A stretch of 18,488 bases of DNA from JABDOU01 sp041609995 (lineage in GTDB: Bacteria; Actinomycetota; Acidimicrobiia; Spongiisociales; SHLN01): assembly GCA_041609995.1 (NCBI GenBank), contig JBFIPU010000049.1, positions 1-18,488 of the forward strand, written 5' to 3'. Position 1 is the stretch's first letter; every line of letters starts with the position of its first letter. Positions 1 through 6,740 of this stretch are shown one piece after another. Below the pieces are notes generated by a model, which saw only the letters and a program-made list of their open reading frames with translations, was not told where the DNA came from and made no database searches. A program made the translations under genes and the position numbers.

Positions 1-240
1 ACCGGCTGGGGATCCGGCGGGGTGCCGGGCTTCTTTGGCGGTTTCGGGCGGACCAGTTTGGTCGACCTCTCCGGCGCGCTGTACTTCACCTTCTGGATCA
101 ATCCCGACGGCACCGATGGCGCCAGTCGCACGCAGGACTACACGCTGGAGATCAACCTCCAGGAGGACGACAACGGCGACGGCGCACGGCCCCGCCGTCG
201 ACACGACGCAGTTGAACTGGAACTCGTCGTCCGCGGGTGA
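1..240 (+). pseudogene. Partial inverted copy of the secreted beta-sandwich domain (left-edge fragment)
   Basis: The frame is open from base 1 and stops at 238-240 (79 residues visible). Residues 1-61 (TGWGSGGVPGFFGGFGRT..., ...DYTLEINLQEDDNGDG) closely match residues 92-146 of the minus-strand gene starting at 687, with substitutions and a 7-residue insertion (after INPD). After about residue 61 the similarity stops: the plus strand is then simply the reverse complement of the 3' part of that minus-strand gene, so residues 62-79 are antisense translation, not protein homology. This is a diverged paralogous domain joined tail-to-tail to its sister. It may be a remnant of a tandem domain or gene that was inverted, or one side of an assembly or amplification chimera. 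No start is visible because the gene enters from outside the window. Unlikely to be a functional gene as it stands. Confidence 0.55.
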
Positions 241-414
241 GCTGATGGCGTCATCTCCGTCGTCGTCGTCTTGGAGGTTGATCTCGAGCGTGTAGTCCTG
301 ACCGGCGTCGGGGTTGATCCAGAAGTTGAAGTAGAGCGCTTCGCTGAGGTCGATCGGGTTGGTGCGCCCGAAGCCGCCGAAGAAGCCAGGCACCCCTCCG
401 GAGCCCCAGCCGGT
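1..414. repeat. Imperfect inverted repeat of a duplicated protein domain
   Basis: The left arm (about 1-183, read plus) and right arm (about 249-414, read minus) encode the same domain in opposite orientation. The arms differ at many codon third positions and at several amino acids, so this is not a simple fold-back copy of one molecule. The junction lies near 184-200, where short GC-rich sequence (GGCGC) is shared by both sides. The arms are separated by the authentic 3' continuation of the right-hand copy. Confidence 0.7.
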
Positions 415-687
415 CTCGAGCGAGAAGGAGCCGGTGGTGTCCGGCGGCAGGTCGGTCGCGTTTGCGCTGATGCCGCCCCCACCCACGGATCCGTTGACAC
501 AGAACCAGCCGTGGCCGAGCGGGTCGCCGTGCTCCATGTCGTCGAACACGACCTCAGTGGCCGTCCCGGCGGCCTCCGCCACCGGATAGCGAGAAGGTGG
601 GATGACCGTCAAGATCGCTGCAAGTACCAGCAGCGCCAATATCACGTGGGCCCAGCCGCGTGCCCGTACCGAATCCGACCTCGTCAT
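1..687 (-). CDS. Secreted beta-sandwich (carbohydrate-binding-like) protein, 3' end disrupted or outside window
   Basis: The ATG at 687 is preceded by a strong Shine-Dalgarno (GGAGGAAC, plus 691-698). The frame stays open to the window edge (229 codons). Residues 1-40 form a signal peptide: a basic start (MTRSDSVRARGW), a hydrophobic core (VILALLVLAAILTVI), and a likely cleavage after the AEAA region. The mature part begins with FDDMEHGDPLGHGW, then a GWGSGG-GFFGGFGRT stretch, DLSEALYFNFWINPD, and an Asp-rich DYTLEINLQDDDDGDD segment. This pattern (edge strand ending in GW, GFGR(T/S), DLS..L.FW, then E.NL) is reminiscent of galactose-binding-like or CBM-type domains found with glycan-degrading enzymes. 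I recognise the style, not a named family. Authentic homology extends to about residue 168; beyond that the frame reads antisense through an inverted sister domain, so the true C-terminus is unknown. A CebR/CelR-type operator upstream suggests a glucan-related role (inference). Confidence 0.75.
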   Translation of the reverse strand, partial: MTRSDSVRARGWAHVILALLVLAAILTVIPPSRYPVAEAAGTATEVVFDDMEHGDPLGHGWFCVNGSVGGGGISANATDLPPDTTGSFSLETGWGSGGVPGFFGGFGRTNPIDLSEALYFNFWINPDAGQDYTLEINLQDDDDGDDAISSPADDEFQFNCVVSTAGPCAVAVVVLLEVDLQRVVLRATGAIGAVGIDPEGEVQRAGEVDQTGPPETAKEARHPAGSPAG

Positions 688-715
688 GGTGTTCCTCCGA
701 CCCTTGTTCGTCCCA

Positions 716-733
716 GCACCGATGCTCCGGTGC
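716..733 (-). promoter_or_regulatory. Short inverted repeat in the 5' leader of the secreted-protein gene
   Basis: GCACCG-ATGCTC-CGGTGC is a perfect 6-bp stem with a 6-nt loop, lying between the CebR/CelR-like operator and the Shine-Dalgarno of the minus-strand gene starting at 687. It could be a leader hairpin or a second protein-binding site. Nothing in the sequence decides between these. Confidence 0.35.
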
Positions 734-745
734 ATGGGCTGGGCC

Positions 746-761
746 CTGGGAGCGCTCCCAG
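746..761. promoter_or_regulatory. CebR/CelR-type LacI-family operator (perfect 16-bp palindrome)
   Basis: CTGGGAGCGCTCCCAG is a perfect palindrome whose inner 14 bp, TGGGAGCGCTCCCA, is identical to the operator known for the cellobiose-responsive repressors CebR (Streptomyces) and CelR (Thermobifida). It sits just downstream of the predicted transcription start of the minus-strand gene at 687, about +5 to +20, a position that suits repression by roadblock or occlusion. The identity with the known site is established knowledge. That this organism has such a repressor and that cellobiose or a related glucan oligomer is the inducer are inferences, since no LacI-family gene is in the window. Confidence 0.75.
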
Positions 762-765
762 AGCG

Positions 766-802
766 TCGACGTAGGGTAGGTCATGATCACCCTCGGCGTC
801 AA
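766..802 (-). promoter_or_regulatory. Predicted sigma70-type promoter for the secreted-protein gene
   Basis: On the minus strand, TTGACG (plus 797-802; 5 of 6 matches to TTGACA) is followed after 18 nt by TACCCT (plus 773-778; TAnnnT). The start would be near 766, immediately ahead of the palindromic operator at 746-761, and leaves a leader of about 80 nt containing a strong Shine-Dalgarno. Confidence 0.5.
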
Positions 803-884
803 ATACAGATGCCTAGAGCGCGAAACAATCGCAGGGTGGCAGATCCGACTACAGGACGTGGTTCGTGCGTTTTGGGCCGAATCG

Positions 885-1286
885 TCAGTCGGCGAACGAG
901 AAGTGGTTGGGGTCGGTGATCTCCACCAGCCAGATCCGGACGCCGTCGGGATCGTCGATGCCCACCGACCGGTCTCCCCAGGGGTTGTCTTTGACCTCGC
1001 GGGCGATCGCCACGCCCCGCTCGGCCAGCATGTCGGCCCACTTCTTGACGTCATCGACGTCGAAGGCCAGCTCGATGCCGGCGGCCGGCTGCTTGACCGT
1101 GCGGGCGCCGTAGGGGGGCCCAAACAGTTCGACGCTGCGCCCCCGGCCGGCGGACACGATCGCCCCGGGCCCGTCCTCCCCGTCCCACTGGGTGAGCACG
1201 GGCATCGCGAGTATGTCCCGGTAGAAGGCGAGTGACTTCTCGAAGTCGGCGACGTTGATGGCCACATTGAGGCGACTCGTCTGCAT
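885..1286 (-). CDS. VOC-superfamily (glyoxalase/bleomycin-resistance-like) protein
   Basis: A 133-aa protein, the usual length for a single two-module VOC protein. Both beta-alpha-beta-beta-beta halves are visible: RLNVAINVADFEKSLAFYRDIL at residues 5-26 opens the first, and GIELAFDVDDVKKWADMLAERGV at 70-92 opens the second, which ends in the family signature DPDG (112-115) followed by the terminal-strand VEI with E122. The usual first metal ligand (His or Gln in strand 1) is Asn8 here, so metal-dependent catalysis is not assured; it may be a non-catalytic binding protein or an enzyme of unknown substrate. The start at 1286 is chosen over the longer frame from 1352 because homology begins there and a -10-like TAGCGT lies 7 nt upstream, as in leaderless genes; there is no Shine-Dalgarno. 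It is divergent from the P450 gene. Confidence 0.85.
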   Translation of the reverse strand: MQTSRLNVAINVADFEKSLAFYRDILAMPVLTQWDGEDGPGAIVSAGRGRSVELFGPPYGARTVKQPAAGIELAFDVDDVKKWADMLAERGVAIAREVKDNPWGDRSVGIDDPDGVRIWLVEITDPNHFSFAD

Positions 1287-1379
1287 GGATTCAACGCTAG
1301 CGACTGGATCGCTCGATGACCGTCGAGCCTCGGATGGTCTTCGAACGAGCAACAGGGGCCGAGGTTATTCTGCAGATCG
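1287..1379. promoter_or_regulatory. Divergent regulatory region between the VOC and P450 genes
   Basis: The region has three parts. Minus strand: TAGCGT (plus 1294-1299) stands 7 nt before the VOC ATG. Plus strand: TATTCT (1366-1371) stands 8 nt before the P450 GTG. Both fit leaderless -10 elements, and neither gene has a Shine-Dalgarno at normal distance. Between them is a perfect inverted repeat GCTCGA-TGACCG-TCGAGC (1311-1328), which covers the expected -35 zone of the VOC promoter and is a candidate operator for a regulator of one or both genes. Confidence 0.45.
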
Positions 1380-2723
<1,344 letters not shown>

Positions 2724-2822
2724 GCTCTCCCACGGCCGCCGTCGCTCCGATCCGGCACGTAGGCTCGGCGTACAGCAGCGAGTGACACACGACGAAGGCG
2801 TTGAGTAGCGAGGAGCACTGAC

Positions 2823-3554
2823 ATGGACGTGGCCGACAAGACCGTGCTGATCACCGGCGGAGGTTCCGGCATCGGGCTCGGCATTGCCAACGCCATGACG
2901 GCGCAGGGCAGCCGGGTCATCATCACGGGCCGGACCGTGAGCCGGCTCGAGGAGGCGCAGGCTGAGAACCCGAGCCTGGAAATAGCCCGATGCGATGTCA
3001 GCGATACGGCCCAGGTCGAAGCCCTTCGCAAGTACTGCGACGAATCGTTCGGCGGCATCGACGTGCTCGTCAACAACGCCGGGATGTTCACCGAATTCGA
3101 GATCCACGCCGGTGAGCTCCCGCTCGACGAGCAACTGCGTGAAGTCGATGTCAACGTGGGCGGACCGATCCGGATGGTGCACCATTTCTTGCCGGGCCTG
3201 CTGGCCCGGCCCGAGGCGGCCATCATCAACGTGTCGTCGGTGTTGGCTTTCGTTCCCTACCCGCCCGGCCTGGTCTATTCGGCCACCAAGGCCGCCGTGC
3301 ACTCCTGGACGCTCTCATTGCGCAAGCAACTGGAGGACACTTCCGTCCAAGTGATCGAGCTCATGCCGCCTCTCGTCGACACCGAAATGGTGGAGGACAT
3401 CGACCTTCCCAAGATCACGGTCGACAGGCTGGTGGCCGGCTTCATGAAGGATCTGCGCGCCGGCAAGGAGGAGATCACTCCCGGCCCGGCTGCCGCACTC
3501 AAAGCCGCCGGCCGGGTCGCGCCGAACTTCTTGTTGAATCGATTGAGCCCTTAG
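2823..3554 (+). CDS. DltE-like short-chain dehydrogenase/reductase (SDR)
   Basis: A 243-aa classical SDR. Features: cofactor glycine motif TGGGSGIG (11-18), the acidic residue D58 in CDVS for adenine-ring contact, NNAG (84-87), and the complete catalytic tetrad N111-S139-Y152-K156 in NVSS...YSATK. The post-catalytic loop reads MPPLVDTEM rather than the common PGxVxT, a double-proline form that I associate with DltE-type SDRs. Gly-Arg (36-37) at the end of strand 2 leans towards NADP(H). Substrate unknown. The start is supported by GAGGAG (2810-2815) 7 nt before the ATG. Only 3 bp separate its stop from the next gene, a small membrane protein, so the two are probably cotranscribed and coupled in translation. 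Confidence 0.93.
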   Translation: MDVADKTVLITGGGSGIGLGIANAMTAQGSRVIITGRTVSRLEEAQAENPSLEIARCDVSDTAQVEALRKYCDESFGGIDVLVNNAGMFTEFEIHAGELPLDEQLREVDVNVGGPIRMVHHFLPGLLARPEAAIINVSSVLAFVPYPPGLVYSATKAAVHSWTLSLRKQLEDTSVQVIELMPPLVDTEMVEDIDLPKITVDRLVAGFMKDLRAGKEEITPGPAAALKAAGRVAPNFLLNRLSP

Positions 3555-3557
3555 CCC

Positions 3558-3959
3558 ATGGCCCCGATCGTCGCCGTCACGTTGGTCCTCTCTCTGCTGT
3601 ACATCTTCGGCCGCGGGGGCCTGTTGCTCACCCCGGAGGACACGGTGGCGTTCTACCGGCGCACCATCAACGACCCCCGCCGGCTCCGGCTGAGGGGAGA
3701 CCTGCTCGTGTTCATGGCCATACCGGTGATCGTCGTTGCCCGGATGTCCCGTCCCGACCATGGCAGCTTCACGTTCGTCATCGAGGCGCTCGGCTGGATG
3801 TTTGCGGCCGTGGCCGTGTGGCTCCACGCCGAACCAGAGCGCTATCAGCGCCAGGTGGATCGCTTTCTCGGCGCGTCACCGGCGGTCCACCGCTCGGTCG
3901 GCGCACTGGGAATCGCCGGCGGGCTCTTCCTCGCCTGGGGAGCGTTCGTCCTGCTGTGA
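3558..3959 (+). CDS. Small four-helix integral membrane protein
   Basis: A 133-aa hydrophobic protein with four likely transmembrane segments: about residues 3-18, 48-63, 72-91 and 113-133. The first two are separated by a basic loop (FYRRTINDPRRLRLRGD), which by the positive-inside rule is cytoplasmic. A second charged loop (AEPERYQRQVDRFLG, 91-105) lies between helices 3 and 4. I do not recognise the family, and no catalytic motif is visible. It starts 3 bp after the SDR stop with no good Shine-Dalgarno, so it is probably translated by reinitiation and works with, or is at least expressed with, the SDR. It is convergent with the DinB-family gene, 12 bp apart. Confidence 0.8.
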   Translation: MAPIVAVTLVLSLLYIFGRGGLLLTPEDTVAFYRRTINDPRRLRLRGDLLVFMAIPVIVVARMSRPDHGSFTFVIEALGWMFAAVAVWLHAEPERYQRQVDRFLGASPAVHRSVGALGIAGGLFLAWGAFVLL

Positions 3960-3971
3960 GTGAGACCCCGA

Positions 3972-4472
3972 TCAGCCCGGTGGCCCCAGGATGCCGAGGT
4001 TGGGGATGAAGGGGCCGACCGTTTCTCGATAGCGGCTGGCGATGGCGGCCATCGCTTGCGCCTGGTGATTGAGGTCATGGATGGCCCAGGCCGCCAGGAT
4101 GTTGTCCGTTGTCACGTCGCCCAGTACCGGATGAACGCCCGGCTCCGAGCGCATGTCCAGTTCGGCCAGTCGATGAAGGTTGGCATTTCGCAGCCGCTCG
4201 AACTCGTCCAGCATCTCGTCGACCTCGCGATCGGGATCGGGCCCGCCGGGGTCGACCCCCGGGATGGCGGTCCCGGGCCGATCCAGGAGGTGTTCGATGC
4301 GGTGGACCCAGGCGCCCCGCTCGGTGTTGACGAGGTGGATGAGCACGGTGTGCGCCGACCATTCGCCGGGCGGAGAGGCATGAAGCCAGGCGTCCGGCAA
4401 TCCGCGGTACATGGCTCGCAGCACGGCCGGTCCCCGTTCGAGCAGTGGCATCACGTCGGACACATCCACCAT
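3972..4472 (-). CDS. DinB/YfiT-family four-helix-bundle protein
   Basis: A 166-aa protein with the DinB-superfamily pattern: helix 1 (LLERGPAVLRAMYRGLPD), then W-S-A-H-T-V-L-I-H-L with His46 as first metal ligand, a long acidic helix (REVDEMLDEFERLRNANLHRL), and a late IHDLNH with His132 and His136 completing the three-His metal site. Members include DNA-damage-inducible DinB of Bacillus and thiol-dependent S-transferases that use bacillithiol or mycothiol. In an actinobacterium a mycothiol-dependent role is possible but is inference. The start at 4472 has no Shine-Dalgarno but has TAGGTT (plus 4479-4484) 6 nt upstream, typical of a leaderless transcript. It is convergent with the membrane-protein gene. 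Confidence 0.85.
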   Translation of the reverse strand: MVDVSDVMPLLERGPAVLRAMYRGLPDAWLHASPPGEWSAHTVLIHLVNTERGAWVHRIEHLLDRPGTAIPGVDPGGPDPDREVDEMLDEFERLRNANLHRLAELDMRSEPGVHPVLGDVTTDNILAAWAIHDLNHQAQAMAAIASRYRETVGPFIPNLGILGPPG

Positions 4473-4478
4473 GCCCTC

Positions 4479-4484
4479 AACCTA
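4479..4484 (-). promoter_or_regulatory. -10 element for leaderless transcription of the DinB-family gene
   Basis: TAGGTT on the minus strand is separated by 6 nt from the ATG, so transcription would begin at or next to the start codon. No convincing -35 is visible 16-18 nt further upstream. Confidence 0.4.
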
Positions 4485-4607
4485 GCGAACCCTCCCGTGA
4501 CTCCCATATGCCCTGCCGTCGACTGAACCCCATCTAGCTTGCGGGTGTGTCCGTTTTGTGAAGGCCTGCGTGGAAATCCCCCGTGGTTCGGAAAAAGCCG
4601 GCAAAGC

Positions 4608-4625
4608 CCTCGCGAATTGGCGAGG
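4608..4625. other. Hairpin in the non-coding stretch between DinB gene and 675-aa surface protein gene
   Basis: CCTCGC-GAATTG-GCGAGG is a perfect 6-bp stem with a 6-nt loop. No T-tract follows on either strand, so it is at best a weak terminator for the minus-strand gene that ends at 4713. The rest of 4473-4712 (240 bp) shows no convincing gene. Confidence 0.3.
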
Positions 4626-4684
4626 TGGGCCGAGCAAGCCAGCCCGGTCGCCGAGCACGTCGAGCTGCGGGCACGCGAGTGCTG

Positions 4685-4719
4685 GCCCTGGTGGTCTAGC
4701 GGTTCGACTACCTCAGGGT
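4685..4719 (+). other. tRNA-Glu-like fragment or hairpin at the 3' end of the surface-protein gene
   Basis: GCCCTGG (4685-4691) followed by TGGTCTAGCGGTT (4692-4704) reads like the acceptor strand and D-arm of a tRNA-Glu. GGTTCGACTACC then TCAGGGT (4713-4719) reads like a degenerate T-arm and the 3' acceptor strand, which can pair with GCCCTGG over 7 positions (five Watson-Crick and two G-U). The anticodon arm is absent, so this would be an internally deleted remnant. It could equally be an ordinary stem-loop acting as terminator for the minus-strand gene, whose stop codon occupies 4713-4715. Confidence 0.3.
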
Positions 4720-6740
4720 CGTTCAACCCAGAATTCGAGACCGGTGTGCTCATCCGGTTCGCCCGGATCGAAGAAGATCTCGAATTCGGCCCCGGCCCCC
4801 GGCAACACATCGTCGAAGAAGTACTCGTCCTCTACGTTGATCACGTAGCCGTTGTCGTCGTACAAGCCGACCCACAGTCTCTTGACTGGGTCCGGCCCGT
4901 CGTTCACCAGGGTCCCCCGGATGTAGAGGGTGCCCGTGGATGATCGGGAGTCCGTGACGTTCTCGACGTGCCAGATCGGTTCGGGGCCCTGAACCGAGGC
5001 GACCGTGGTCACGTCGATATGGCAAGTTTGCCAACCCTCCGGGAACGTGTTGATCTCGTCTGAGAAGTAGAAGAGGGTTGGGAGTTCCTGACGGAAGGTG
5101 ATCCTCATCGAGTGCTGGAGCACCGTCTCCAATTCGAGCCGCCGATAGCCGATCTCGAGCCCGGAGGAGTCGAGGTACCGGATCTTGAGATGAATGTCAC
5201 CGACTGCGTCACCGGAGGCGTTTCGGACCTCTCCCACAACGGTGAGGCGGCGGTTCTCCCCGTCGATCGCTACGACGTCCGTGTCGACGAACGCTCGGGC
5301 GTTCGTGACGTTCACGCCTGCTTTGGGTGCCCCGATGACGCATGCGTTGGACGGCGCCCCCGGAGGCATGGTCGTGGTCGTCGTCGTGGTAGTTGTTGTG
5401 GTGCTGGTCGTCGACGTCGTGGTTGTCGATGTCGTGGTTGTCGTCGGAGAGGTTGTCGATGTGGTGCTCGTCGTGGTGGCGCCCAGGTCGGATTCGACGT
5501 GGCCGGCCAGCCATTCCCGAACGTCGGCCGTTGAAACGTGCTGGCCGTACCAGTTCTCCGTCAGATTGCCCAGATCGAACGAGTGGCTGAACGGGCAGGA
5601 CCCGGGCCGGGATCCGGACACATCGTCTGACGCCAGGCGTTCGGCGCTCCGGGCTTCGAACAGGATTGCCCTCCGTTCGTACCCCCATCGGTTGATCGTT
5701 CCGAATGGCGTGTAGGTGCACGTTTCGATCTTGTACAACGAGTCGTCAGAAGCGACCTCGGCGACCAATTGCAGCGTTTCGACCTGGGTGGATCGCCACG
5801 ACGCAGGCAAATCGTCGTTCCAGGGGTGAACGTCGCCGTCCGGTTCAAGCATGACCAAGGGATGGGGGCCGGGCCCGGCGTAGGCGGCAGCTCGTGGTAT
5901 TCCCGTTCCGTCGACGACGAGGGCTCGTGCCGCGATTGCCGGCGAAGGCTCGAAAACTCCAGCCAACGGGATCCAGTCGCCATCTCCGAACGGCACTTCT
6001 TCGTCGGCGAAGCCCTGGCGGTTTTCGTAAGAGAGATAGAACGTCTCGTCCGACGGGCGGAAGATGGCCACCGAGTCGGCCCCATCGCCGTCCCAATCCC
6101 CCGTCAGGATGCGATCGGAGGGAACACCGTAGAAGAAGTCGTAGTCAGCGATGCCGCTCGACAAGCTATCGCGGATGTACGCGTACCCGGTGGTGTCCCG
6201 GTACAGGCCCACTGTTGAGATGCGGTCTCCGTTGAAGTCGCCGGAGAACGGGCGATCACCCGGGATCCCGTAGTAGAAGCTGAAGTCGGCCGGGTGTGTT
6301 CCGAGCCTGTTGCTCACGTACACCTTGCCCTCGGACTGACGATATATGGCGAAGGTATCGCAGCCGTCTCCATCCCAGTCCCCCGCCAGAGGAATGTCGC
6401 CGCCGATTCCATAGAAGAACTCTCGATCGGCCACCCCGAAGGTGTTGGAGTTGCGGAGGTAGATGAACCCGTTCGACGGGCGGAACATGGCCACCGTGTC
6501 GTACCCGTCACAATCCCAGTCGCCTACCAACGGCAGATCTCCGCCGATGCCGTAGTAGAAGCTGTCTACCACGCCGTCCTCGTACCGAATATGCCAGGCG
6601 CCCGTCTCGACATCGAACATGGCAAGTTGCGAGCGCTCGTCGCCCGACCTGGCGGGGGCGGTCGTGAGCAGTACGACCAGAACCAGGAGGAACAGAGCCG
6701 GGATGGCCTTGACGGCCGACAGAACTCCCTTGCGGCCCAT
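4713..6740 (-). CDS. Secreted FG-GAP-like repeat protein with Thr-rich linker and two C-terminal beta-sandwich domains
   Basis: A 675-aa exported protein. Residues 1-31 are a signal peptide (MGRKGV, then a Leu/Val core, cleavage near APA-R). Residues 35-262 are about five repeats of roughly 48 residues, each with the pattern F(Y/F)YG(I/V)-GD-PL-GDWDGDG-D-VA(I/M)FRP...FYLRN; the DxDxDG loops (e.g. 74-79, 121-126, 215-220) are typical Ca2+ sites of FG-GAP/integrin-like propeller blades. Residues 268-415 are an unrecognised domain with Cys341 and Cys382. A low-complexity Thr/Ser linker (422-457) leads to two domains, 474-577 and 590-672, each with N.R......L.V.GEV.N-type strands similar to FxLYD-like domains. 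The start at 6740 is preferred over 6815 because GGAGGAACT (6741-6749) directly precedes it and the signal peptide begins there. It is divergent from the 3240-aa gene. Likely surface-attached or matrix-located; partner unknown. Confidence 0.88.
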   Translation of the reverse strand: MGRKGVLSAVKAIPALFLLVLVVLLTTAPARSGDERSQLAMFDVETGAWHIRYEDGVVDSFYYGIGGDLPLVGDWDCDGYDTVAMFRPSNGFIYLRNSNTFGVADREFFYGIGGDIPLAGDWDGDGCDTFAIYRQSEGKVYVSNRLGTHPADFSFYYGIPGDRPFSGDFNGDRISTVGLYRDTTGYAYIRDSLSSGIADYDFFYGVPSDRILTGDWDGDGADSVAIFRPSDETFYLSYENRQGFADEEVPFGDGDWIPLAGVFEPSPAIAARALVVDGTGIPRAAAYAGPGPHPLVMLEPDGDVHPWNDDLPASWRSTQVETLQLVAEVASDDSLYKIETCTYTPFGTINRWGYERRAILFEARSAERLASDDVSGSRPGSCPFSHSFDLGNLTENWYGQHVSTADVREWLAGHVESDLGATTTSTTSTTSPTTTTTSTTTTSTTSTTTTTTTTTTTMPPGAPSNACVIGAPKAGVNVTNARAFVDTDVVAIDGENRRLTVVGEVRNASGDAVGDIHLKIRYLDSSGLEIGYRRLELETVLQHSMRITFRQELPTLFYFSDEINTFPEGWQTCHIDVTTVASVQGPEPIWHVENVTDSRSSTGTLYIRGTLVNDGPDPVKRLWVGLYDDNGYVINVEDEYFFDDVLPGAGAEFEIFFDPGEPDEHTGLEFWVERP
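5370..5477 (-). repeat. Trinucleotide-type low-complexity tract encoding the Thr/Ser linker
   Basis: ACN-rich coding (read as GTN-rich on the plus strand) encodes 36 residues that are almost all Thr with some Ser and one Pro. Such Ser/Thr linkers act as extended, often glycosylated spacers between extracellular domains. The near-repetitive DNA is prone to slippage. Confidence 0.85.
5955..6560 (-). repeat. FG-GAP-like ~48-residue repeats with DxDxDG loops
   Basis: Four clear units plus a partial last one (VPFGDGDWIPLAGVF) follow each other from residue 61 to 262 of the 675-aa protein. The third unit has a weakened Ca2+ loop, with DFNGDR in place of DWDGDG. A half-unit (AMFDVETGAWHIRYEDG) precedes the first, consistent with a closed propeller made of offset blades. 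Confidence 0.75.

Noticed and set aside
138..500. 120-aa minus-strand frame at the left edge
   Set aside because: It is out of frame with the signal-peptide gene starting at 687, low in complexity (Ser/Thr/Arg) and has no ribosome site.
271..774. 167-aa plus-strand frame over the secreted-protein gene
   Set aside because: It is antisense to a gene with better evidence, and it crosses the promoter and operator region.
4539..4943. Plus-strand frame starting MRVCPFCEGLRG, with a CPFC pair
   Set aside because: Only one CxxC is present, and more than half of the frame is antisense to the 675-aa protein. There is no Shine-Dalgarno, so the zinc-ribbon look is probably chance.
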